Assembly: GCA_037442365.1 (NCBI GenBank)
Contig: JBBIQK010000091.1
Span: forward strand, 1 to 5,045
DNA: 5,045 nt
Reading direction: 5' to 3'
From: GBS-DC sp037442365
GTDB lineage: Bacteria > Armatimonadota > Fimbriimonadia > Fimbriimonadales > GBS-DC
This document shows, in pieces, positions 1-5,045 of the stretch. The translations under genes were made by a program, and so were the position numbers. The notes below the pieces were generated by a model, which worked only from the letters and a program-made list of their open reading frames with translations, was not told where the DNA came from and searched no databases. Positions within the stretch are counted from its first letter, which is position 1, and each line of letters begins with the position of its first letter.

Positions 1-66
1 GGGCGTGAGGTGTGGTTGGAGGGTCTGGAGCCAGTGTTCGGTGGGGTATTCTTCTGGGCGTGCTGT

Positions 67-128
67 GCGCCGTTGGGGTGTTTTGTTTCTCATAGTTGTG
101 AAGATACCCCAACGGCGCTTTTTTTTTT
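67..128 (+). terminator. Rho-independent terminator, rightward
   Basis: Bases 67-79 (GCGCCGTTGGGGT) and 106-118 (ACCCCAACGGCGC) are exact reverse complements, a 13-bp GC-rich stem. The stem can extend inward through 84/101 using A-U and G-U pairs. It is followed at once by ten T residues (119-128). Only the plus strand has the T tract, so it acts on rightward transcription. It therefore serves a gene ending at or before the left edge, not the leftward PEP-CTERM gene on the other side. Confidence 0.88.
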
Positions 129-173
129 GGTGTGTGTGAGGGGCGTCTGGGGGAAAATTGGTGGCATTCGGTC

Positions 174-191
174 GCTTTTGAACTCAAAAGC
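174..191. repeat. Near-perfect palindrome, 8-bp arms
   Basis: GCTTTTGA (174-181) and TCAAAAGC (184-191) are exact reverse complements separated by AC. It could be an operator-like protein site or a small hairpin in either transcript. It lies about 80 bp beyond the stop of the PEP-CTERM gene. On the minus strand no T tract follows immediately, so it is not a classical terminator. Its function is unknown. Confidence 0.45.
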
Positions 192-270
192 TGTACCCTT
201 ACCAGGGGGGACAAAGGGGGTGAGGGCTAAAAGCGTCGCCGATTAACGCACTCTGACCTGCGGATTGGTA

Positions 271-1452
271 TTACTTCCTGCGGCGGCGCAGCGCGAGCAG
301 GCTCGCCAGACCCGTGCCCAGCCCCAGCATGCTCGCCGGCTCCGGCACCACTTCGTAGATGTCGAGGCGGTCAAACCCCCCCGAAGTGTAGCCAGTGTCG
401 ACGCCCCCGCCTGTGAAGCCGTTCACGACGAAGATAAACATCCGCCCGTTCCACAAGCCCCAACTGGCGTTCAGGAAGGTGTTCTGGAAGCCAACGGGAT
501 TGTTCCCATCGTCGACCAACTCCGAGCCAGTCAACTCGCTTACGCCGACAAGTGCGCCGTTGCCGACATTGTAAATAAATACCTTGTTCTGACCGCTGAC
601 GCGCTGGTTGTAAAGCACGAGGCTGGAGAAGCCGCTGAAGTAGACCTCGTTTACGGGGATATAGGCGACGAACGCCTGCGCTAGTGCGCCTTCGCTCCAG
701 GAGGCTATGTCGGTGGGGGGAGTGTTGAAGCTCGTTACCCCACTACGGCTTGCTATGGAGACTTTGCCCTGCGTGCGGATGTAGAGGTCGCCGTTGGGCG
801 CGAAGGCGTAGTCGCGCGTGGAGGTTTGACCGCCCACGGGTCCCGCGTTGCCCGCATTCGCGCCCGTGCCCAGATCGAAACGACGCACAATCGTGGAGCC
901 GAACACGCCCACCGCGAGCGTCTCCCCGCTGTTGGAGTAGCCGGGGTCAATGTCGATCGTGTCGTAGCGGTTAGCGCCTGCGTTTGAGAGGGTCAGCGTG
1001 CCCGAACTTGCCCAGCTTGTGTCCAGGTTGCCGCTCAGGTCGTATTTGCGGATCCCCGTGTTGGCGCCGTTGCCGTCGCCCAGACCATACCCCCAATACA
1101 GATGGTTGTTATGGTACACCAGTCGGGTGTCGCGCGAGCTGCCTGCCGCGCTGGTTGTGACGCTCCAGCCCGAAGGCGTGAGCGCGCCGCTGCTCGTGCT
1201 CAACAGGGTGTTGAGGTCGCCCACCTGCGTCAGGCGCACGGTCTGCATACCCGCAGCGTTGTGCCAGCTGCTGACATACAGGTTGTTCCCGTCGAACGCG
1301 ACATCGCCGATTGCTTCCCCACTTGCAAAGGTCGAGTTCAGGTTGAAAGTGCGTCGGTGGACAACGGTGTAGTTTGCAAAGACAAAAGTCTGTGCAAGGA
1401 TTGCGCCGATTGCGATCACGGCGCTGATTCGCATCATCTCCGTTCGTTTCAT
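271..1452 (-). CDS. Secreted PEP-CTERM sorting-domain protein, propeller-like
   Basis: A 393-residue exported protein. The N-terminus is a signal peptide: basic residues K2, R3 and R8, a hydrophobic stretch from about 9 to 25, and a V-F-A cleavage site at 24-26. The C-terminus is a textbook PEP-CTERM signal: VPEP at 369-372, a hydrophobic helix at about 374-388, then RRRRK. In this family the tail is recognised and cut by an exosortase during envelope sorting, often in biofilm or exopolysaccharide producers; no exosortase is in the window. The middle has recurring beta-strand units of the type 'AF-D/N-G-N-LY', for example near 50-62, 111-122, 215-226, 262-275 and 330-342, suggesting a beta-propeller; that fold is inference. 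It has no cysteine, very few lysines, and many G, S, T and N residues, typical of a surface protein. The start at 1452 is fixed by a GGAGGT 5 nt upstream, against later Met codons at residues 6 and 7. The gene stands alone. Its ligand or role is not recognisable. Confidence 0.9.
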   Translation of the reverse strand: MKRTEMMRISAVIAIGAILAQTFVFANYTVVHRRTFNLNSTFASGEAIGDVAFDGNNLYVSSWHNAAGMQTVRLTQVGDLNTLLSTSSGALTPSGWSVTTSAAGSSRDTRLVYHNNHLYWGYGLGDGNGANTGIRKYDLSGNLDTSWASSGTLTLSNAGANRYDTIDIDPGYSNSGETLAVGVFGSTIVRRFDLGTGANAGNAGPVGGQTSTRDYAFAPNGDLYIRTQGKVSIASRSGVTSFNTPPTDIASWSEGALAQAFVAYIPVNEVYFSGFSSLVLYNQRVSGQNKVFIYNVGNGALVGVSELTGSELVDDGNNPVGFQNTFLNASWGLWNGRMFIFVVNGFTGGGVDTGYTSGGFDRLDIYEVVPEPASMLGLGTGLASLLALRRRRK

Positions 1453-1457
1453 CGCAT

Positions 1458-1463
1458 ACCTCC
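1458..1463 (-). promoter_or_regulatory. Ribosome binding site of the PEP-CTERM gene
   Basis: The minus strand reads GGAGGT ending 5 nt before the ATG at 1452-1450. This strong Shine-Dalgarno match selects the first of three nearby Met codons as the start and gives the signal peptide its basic N-terminus. Confidence 0.8.
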
Positions 1464-1509
1464 GTTATATGGCGTTGGTGCTCGCCGATACCGACAAGCG
1501 CGCCCATCT

Positions 1510-1515
1510 ATTATA
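1510..1515 (-). promoter_or_regulatory. Candidate -10 element (TATAAT), leftward
   Basis: The minus strand reads a perfect TATAAT about 58 nt upstream of the PEP-CTERM start, which would give a 5' leader of roughly 50 nt containing the RBS. The region 16-18 bp further upstream (about 1532-1539) shows no good TTGACA match, so support rests on the -10 and its position. The same bases read TATTAT at 1509-1514 on the plus strand, so a divergent promoter for ffh could overlap it. Confidence 0.4.
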
Positions 1516-1632
1516 GACTCGGAATCCCACTCGAAGCGGACGCGAATCCCCGCAAAACTGCGAGAATTGCCCCCTAAAGGCAGGGGTATGCAGTTTAGAG
1601 GGCGTATGCGCCGCGTCAGGTATCCTCATGCT

Positions 1633-2988
1633 ATGTTCGAGAGCCTGACCGACAAGCTGCAGGGGATATTCGAGCGTATTCGGGGCAAGGGGCGTCTGGA
1701 TGAGAAGACCGTCGACGAGGTCTTGCGCGAGATACGGCTGGCGCTGCTGGAAGCGGATGTGAACTTTCGGGTGGTGAAGGAGTTCATCGCGCGCATTCGC
1801 GAGCAGGCGGTCGGCGAGGAGGTGCTGAAGAGCCTCACGCCCGATCAGCAGGTGATTCGGATCGTGCGCGACGAGCTGATTGCGCTGCTGGGGGGCGAGG
1901 CGGAGCCGATTCGCTGGGCGGCGCGCCCGCCGACGGTGTTCATGCTCTGCGGTTTGCAGGGGTCGGGCAAGACGACCACCTGCGCCAAGCTCGCGCGCTG
2001 GGCGAAGTCGCAGGGACGCAACCCGATACTCGCCGCGTGCGACCTGCAGCGCCCCGCCGCCGTCAAACAGCTCGAAGTGCTGGGGCAGCAGGTGGGTGTA
2101 CCCGTGTTCACCCCGCAGCAGGCGGGCGTGCAGGACCCCGTGCGCACGGCGCAACGCGCGCTCGAACACGCCCGCGCGCAGGGCAACGATGTGTTGATTG
2201 TCGACACCGCAGGACGCCTGCAGGTCGACGAACCGCTGATGGACGAACTGCAACGGATGCACGCCGCGCTCCAGCCCCACGAGACGCTGTTGGTCGTGGA
2301 CGCCACCACAGGGCAGGAGGCGGTCAGTGTCGCGCAGGCGTTCCACGAGCGGCTCGAACTCACGGGCGTCATCATGAGCAAGATGGACGGCGACGCGCGC
2401 GGCGGGGCGACCCTCTCGGTCAAGGCGGTCGTCGGCAAGCCCGTGCGATTCGTCGGCGTCGGCGAACGCACCGACGCGCTCGAACCCTTCTACCCCGACC
2501 GTGTCGCCAGTCGCATCCTCGGCATGGGCGATGTGCTCTCGCTCATCGAACGCGTCGAGCAGACCATGCAGGAGGAAGAGGCGAAGCGGCTGGAGAAAAA
2601 GATGCGCGACGCCAGCTTCGACTTCGAGGATATGCTCGCGCAAATGCAACAAATCCGCAAGATGGGTCCGTTCGAGCAGCTCATCAAGATGTTGCCCGGC
2701 TTCAATCAGATTAAGAACCAGGTTGGCGACATGCCCATCGACGACCGTGCGCTCAAGCGGGCGGAGGCGATTATCCTGTCGATGACCCCGCAGGAGCGAC
2801 GCCATCCCGAAATCATTAACTACAGTCGCAAGGCGCGGATTGCACGCGGCAGTGGCGTGAAGCTGGAGGAGGTCAGCGCGCTGGTGAACCAGCTGTTCGA
2901 GATGCGCAAGCTGATGAAGCAGATGACCAAGTTCCAGCAGCGGATGCAGCAGCGCAAATGGTCGCCATTTGGCAAACGGCGTCGCTAA
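1633..2988 (+). CDS. ffh: Signal recognition particle GTPase (SRP54/Ffh)
   Basis: A 451-residue SRP protein. With SRP RNA it binds signal sequences emerging from the ribosome and delivers the complex to the FtsY receptor at the inner membrane. The N-terminal four-helix domain begins MFESLTDKLQ and includes the family-typical 'ALLEADVN' stretch. The GTPase domain shows G1 GLQGSGKTT (107-115), DLQRPAA (137-143), DTAGR (191-195), the guanine-specificity motif SKMD (249-252, usually TKxD) followed by GDARGGA, and GVGE (275-278). The M domain follows from about 300: a methionine-rich finger region, the RNA-binding 'RIARGSG' helix-turn-helix at 402-408, and a Met/Gln/Lys-rich tail. Length matches the family (about 450). 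I chose the ATG at 1633 because homologues begin there; the frame is open much further upstream, with ATGs at 1588 and 1606, and the RBS at 1633 is weak (AGG, 12 nt away). Codon preference changes inside the gene. Its stop overlaps that of purK. Confidence 0.97.
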   Translation: MFESLTDKLQGIFERIRGKGRLDEKTVDEVLREIRLALLEADVNFRVVKEFIARIREQAVGEEVLKSLTPDQQVIRIVRDELIALLGGEAEPIRWAARPPTVFMLCGLQGSGKTTTCAKLARWAKSQGRNPILAACDLQRPAAVKQLEVLGQQVGVPVFTPQQAGVQDPVRTAQRALEHARAQGNDVLIVDTAGRLQVDEPLMDELQRMHAALQPHETLLVVDATTGQEAVSVAQAFHERLELTGVIMSKMDGDARGGATLSVKAVVGKPVRFVGVGERTDALEPFYPDRVASRILGMGDVLSLIERVEQTMQEEEAKRLEKKMRDASFDFEDMLAQMQQIRKMGPFEQLIKMLPGFNQIKNQVGDMPIDDRALKRAEAIILSMTPQERRHPEIINYSRKARIARGSGVKLEEVSALVNQLFEMRKLMKQMTKFQQRMQQRKWSPFGKRRR

Positions 2989-4061
2989 CGTGGCAAAATC
3001 GCGTTCAGGCGTTCCTGCAGGGAGGCGTACCCGTCCGCGCAGAGCGTGATATGCCCGACCTTGCGTCCCGCGCGGGGCAACTTGCCGTACAGGTGCAGGT
3101 GTGCGCCCTCGACGCGCAGGATTGGCTCCAGCGGCGGAATGTCGCTGATGAGGTTCACCATCGCACACACGCCCCGCGCCGCCGTGCTGCCCAGCGGCAG
3201 CCCCAGAATCGCGCGCAGATGGTTCTCGAACTGGCTGGTGTGCGCGCCCTCGATTGTCCAGTGCCCGCTGTTATGCACGCGCGGGGCGACCTCGTTCGCC
3301 AGCAGCTGATTGCCCACCTGAAACAGCTCCAGCGTTAGCACGCCCACATAGTCCAGCGCCGCCGTGAGCCGCTCGATATAGCCGCGCGCGAGGGGCAGCA
3401 GGGCGTCCGAGTCAGGCGCGGGCGCAATCGACAGGCGCAGGATGCCCTCGCGGTGATGGTTCTCCACCAGCGGGTAGACGCGCGTCTCGCCGTTCAGCCC
3501 CCGCACGCCGATTACCGAAACTTCGCGCTCGAACGGCGCGAACGCCTCCACAATCAGCGGCTGGCTGCCGAGCTGGGCGACGGCGCGCAGGTACTCCTCG
3601 GGCGTGTGCGCGACTGCCTGCCCCTTGCCGTCGTAGCCCCCGCGGCGCGTCTTAATCACGCACGGGCAGCCGACCTCCGGGAGCGCGCGGTCGGGATGGT
3701 CGGGGTCCACAGGCGCGAACGCAGGCGTCGGAATGCCCACCGCACGCAGGAACTGCTTTTCCAGCAGGCGGTCTTGAAACAGTTCCAGCGCGCGGGGCGT
3801 CGGGCGCACGGGCGCATGCGCTTCCAGCAGGCGCGCCGTTGCGACGGGCACATTCTCGAACTCGTAGGTGATGACCTGCTTGCCCTGCGCGAACTGCGTG
3901 AGCGCGTCGGCGTCGTCGAACGGCGCGCAGAGGTGCGGCGCGACCTGCCCCGCGCAGGCGTCGGGCGCAGGGTCGTACACCGTACAGCGCACTCCCAGCG
4001 GATAGCCCGCCAGCGCGAGCATCCTGCCCAGTTGCCCCCCGCCGAGAATGCCCACCTCCAT
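2985..4061 (-). CDS. purK: N5-carboxyaminoimidazole ribonucleotide synthase
   Basis: A 358-residue cytoplasmic ATP-grasp enzyme. It uses ATP and bicarbonate to carboxylate AIR to N5-CAIR, the substrate of PurE, in de novo purine synthesis. Visible hallmarks: the N-terminal GGGQLGRM (7-14), TYEFENV (65-71), QDRLLEK (96-102), the ATP-binding KTRRGGYDGKGQ (137-148), and the catalytic-site stretch NEVAPRVHNSGHWT (256-269) followed by QFENHLRA (277-284). YGK (325-327) and RKVGH (333-337) lie in the C-terminal region. Length fits the family (about 355-390). The start is supported by a GGAG 6 nt upstream that abuts the purE stop. The gene sits 3 nt downstream of purE, so the two are almost certainly co-transcribed and translationally coupled. 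Its TAG stop (2987-2985) overlaps the ffh TAA on the opposite strand, leaving no space for a terminator between them. Confidence 0.96.
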   Translation of the reverse strand: MEVGILGGGQLGRMLALAGYPLGVRCTVYDPAPDACAGQVAPHLCAPFDDADALTQFAQGKQVITYEFENVPVATARLLEAHAPVRPTPRALELFQDRLLEKQFLRAVGIPTPAFAPVDPDHPDRALPEVGCPCVIKTRRGGYDGKGQAVAHTPEEYLRAVAQLGSQPLIVEAFAPFEREVSVIGVRGLNGETRVYPLVENHHREGILRLSIAPAPDSDALLPLARGYIERLTAALDYVGVLTLELFQVGNQLLANEVAPRVHNSGHWTIEGAHTSQFENHLRAILGLPLGSTAARGVCAMVNLISDIPPLEPILRVEGAHLHLYGKLPRAGRKVGHITLCADGYASLQERLNAILPR

Positions 4062-4064
4062 CGC

Positions 4065-4556
4065 CTACTCCGCTCGCGGATCGGGTTTCTCCAGCACCGC
4101 CTGCGTCTGACGCGCGCGATAGGCGTGCAGCGCGTCGCGGAACTGGGGATACTTGTTCGCGAGGATGGCAGTCGCCAGCAGCGCGGCGTTAATCGCGCCC
4201 GCCCTGCCAATCGCCAGTGTGCCCACAGGCACGCCCGCGGGCATCTGCACGATGGAGAGCAGCGAGTCCAGCCCTTTGAGCGCGTGCGATTCGATGGGCA
4301 CGCCCAGCACGGGCAGCGTCGTCTTGGCGGCGGTCATGCCGGGCAGGTGCGCCGCGCCGCCCGCCCCCGCGATAATCACCTCCAGCCCCCGCGACTCGGC
4401 AGTACGAGCGTACTCGAACATCTTATCGGGCGTCCGATGCGCCGATACAATTTGCACCTCATACGGCACGCCCAGCGCGTCCAGCGTCTCGACGGCATGG
4501 CGCATCGTCTCCCAGTCCGATTGCGACCCCATAATCACGCCCACCAGCGGTTGCAT
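4065..4556 (-). CDS. purE: N5-carboxyaminoimidazole ribonucleotide mutase
   Basis: A 163-residue class I PurE. It shifts the carboxyl group of N5-CAIR to give CAIR, the step after PurK; the family forms cytoplasmic octamers. Key motifs are all present: GSQSDW (10-15) for phosphate and substrate binding, SAHRTP (38-43) carrying the catalytic His40, GAGGAAHLPG (64-73), and QMPAGVPVGTLAIG (104-117). The adjacent purK supports the N5-CAIR mutase class rather than a direct AIR carboxylase. The length is normal. The ATG at 4556 is the only in-frame start before an upstream stop at 4607-4605. Its RBS is awkward: GAGG lies only 2 nt from the ATG. An IS4-type transposase reading frame ends 43 bp upstream, so the native promoter may be displaced, and transcription may come from within or through the insertion sequence. 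No clear promoter is visible in the 43-bp gap. Confidence 0.97.
   Translation of the reverse strand: MQPLVGVIMGSQSDWETMRHAVETLDALGVPYEVQIVSAHRTPDKMFEYARTAESRGLEVIIAGAGGAAHLPGMTAAKTTLPVLGVPIESHALKGLDSLLSIVQMPAGVPVGTLAIGRAGAINAALLATAILANKYPQFRDALHAYRARQTQAVLEKPDPRAE
4068..4071 (-). promoter_or_regulatory. purK ribosome binding site next to the purE stop
   Basis: The minus strand reads GGAG directly before the purE TAG (4067-4065) and 6 nt from the purK ATG. A ribosome terminating on purE would cover this site, which fits translational coupling of the pair. Confidence 0.6.
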
Positions 4557-4599
4557 CGCCTCAAAGTGTACCCGTTGGGCGTGCAGGCGGTCATTGGCA

Positions 4600-5045
4600 T
4601 CAATTTAAGCCCTCCTCACCTTGCACCAACTGAAAGGTCGCAGGACGCCTCCGACGCCGACAGACACGACACCCCGACCAACACCGCCTAAACGCCTCCA
4701 CCACATCCCCCAAACGACAACGCCTCACCATCCACCACACCAACAACCCACACACCTTCTGCAACGCACGCGCCGCCTGATGCAGACTCAAGTCCCATAC
4801 ACGCCCGCGCGCCAACACCACCAGCCAGTGCAACAACACCACCCCAAGCAACTTCGCATACACCTCACACAACACCCGCCACGGGTTCCGACTGCGCCAC
4901 GCATCAATCGCGAGCACACTCTTCCACACACGAAACAATATTTCTATCTGCCACCGTACACGCGCCAACACCCCCACCTCGTGCGCACTTGCCAGCGTAC
5001 ACGGCACATTCGTCACCAACAGCACCCAGTCCGCCAACGCCAGCA
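4600..5045 (-). CDS. IS4-family transposase, C-terminal part (cut by window edge)
   Basis: The last 147 residues of a DDE transposase whose start lies beyond the right edge; the frame is open at the edge, so no start is visible and this is truncation by the window, not evidence of decay. The recognisable core is TNVP, then a stretch RWQIEILFRVWKS containing the IS4 signature spacing R-(3)-E-(6)-K, with the third catalytic acid E at 4942-4944. The Tyr that normally lies three residues before the Arg is Ala here. The family-like 'CEVYAKLL' and a basic terminal 'RRRRRPATFQL' follow. Its role is cut-and-paste movement of the element. The coding strand is strikingly G+T rich (about 75 % in 4611-4720 by hand count), unlike purE and purK, consistent with foreign origin. 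The TGA stop (4602-4600) overlaps an ATG (TGATG). Confidence 0.9.
   Translation of the reverse strand, partial: LALADWVLLVTNVPCTLASAHEVGVLARVRWQIEILFRVWKSVLAIDAWRSRNPWRVLCEVYAKLLGVVLLHWLVVLARGRVWDLSLHQAARALQKVCGLLVWWMVRRCRLGDVVEAFRRCWSGCRVCRRRRRPATFQLVQGEEGLN
4600..5045 (-). mobile_element. Insertion sequence, IS4 type, one end inside the window
   Basis: The transposase shows that an insertion sequence enters from the right. Its terminal inverted repeat near purE must lie around or just after the transposase stop, probably between 4557 and about 4620. I cannot fix the boundary because the partner repeat and any target duplication lie outside the window. Confidence 0.75.

Larger units (their letters stand above)
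1..270. other. Non-coding left flank
   Basis: I see no convincing gene here. One forward frame stays open from the window edge to a TAA at 244-246, but it runs straight through the terminator hairpin and its T tract and has no family resemblance, so I do not call it. Another forward frame meets a TGA at 6-8, which could be the last codon of a gene entering from the left; this cannot be tested here. The stretch holds the rightward terminator at 67-128, a near-perfect palindrome at 174-191, and a weaker hairpin at 196-203 pairing with 219-226 (8 pairs, one G-U). The leftward PEP-CTERM gene ends at 271, and no classical T-tailed terminator for it is visible. The first 66 bases are strongly G+T rich on the plus strand (about 79 %). 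Confidence 0.6.

Noticed and set aside
10..246. Forward 78-codon frame at the left edge
   Set aside because: It crosses a strong terminator stem and its T tract, has no RBS and has no recognisable protein character.
265..684. Forward 139-codon frame opposite the PEP-CTERM C-terminus
   Set aside because: It is antisense to the well-supported PEP-CTERM coding region, with no RBS or family features.
1102..1632. Long 5' extension of the ffh frame, open for 177 codons before the chosen start
   Set aside because: Most of it is antisense to the PEP-CTERM gene, and Ffh homologues begin at MFESL. The open frame is a product of high GC content.
1521..1632. SRP RNA gene just upstream of ffh
   Set aside because: The conserved SRP RNA tetraloop and internal-loop sequences are absent, and only a short 5-bp hairpin is present.
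1465..3168. Leftward 567-codon frame opposite ffh
   Set aside because: It is the antisense shadow of a clearly conserved ffh; its His/Arg/Leu-rich composition is typical of such shadows.
3453..4691. Forward 412-codon frame opposite purK, purE and the transposase end
   Set aside because: It spans three real genes on the other strand and has the Arg/His-rich composition of an antisense shadow.
1..5045. CRISPR array, tRNA, rRNA, phage genes or a defence system
   Set aside because: No regularly spaced repeats, no tRNA-like cloverleaf and no protein of such families were seen. The strong frames are housekeeping genes, one secreted protein and one transposase.

Overview
The window looks like ordinary chromosomal DNA from a GC-rich (about 60 %, by eye) Gram-negative-type bacterium. 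A secreted protein with a C-terminal PEP-CTERM sorting signal (VPEP, hydrophobic helix, LRRRRK tail) implies an exosortase-bearing lineage. That tail style is common in Armatimonadota, Planctomycetota and Verrucomicrobiota. Armatimonadota is my best guess, but nothing here proves it.

Layout from left to right. Positions 1-270 hold no convincing gene. They contain a strong rightward intrinsic terminator (67-128), probably ending a gene that lies off the left edge, followed by a near-perfect palindrome and a weaker hairpin. A leftward gene (271-1452) encodes the cysteine-free, propeller-like PEP-CTERM protein. A 180-bp divergent gap carries its RBS and a perfect TATAAT hexamer. Rightward ffh (1633-2988) encodes the signal recognition particle GTPase with all G motifs and the M domain. 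Two leftward purine genes follow: purK (2985-4061), whose stop codon overlaps the ffh stop tail-to-tail, and purE (4065-4556), 3 nt upstream of purK in transcription order. From 4600 to the right edge lies the C-terminal part of an IS4-family transposase, also leftward, only 43 bp from the purE start.

Functionally, PurE and PurK together convert AIR to CAIR in de novo purine synthesis, through the bacterial N5-CAIR route. Ffh pairs with SRP RNA (not in this window) to target nascent membrane proteins. The PEP-CTERM protein is probably exported and processed at the envelope by an exosortase encoded elsewhere.

I found no new multi-gene system. The points most worth a second look are the insertion sequence right against the 5' end of purEK with almost no room for a native promoter, the strong strand-composition bias of the transposase (shared in kind by the left edge of the window), the stop-codon overlap of ffh and purK, and a patchy codon preference inside ffh.
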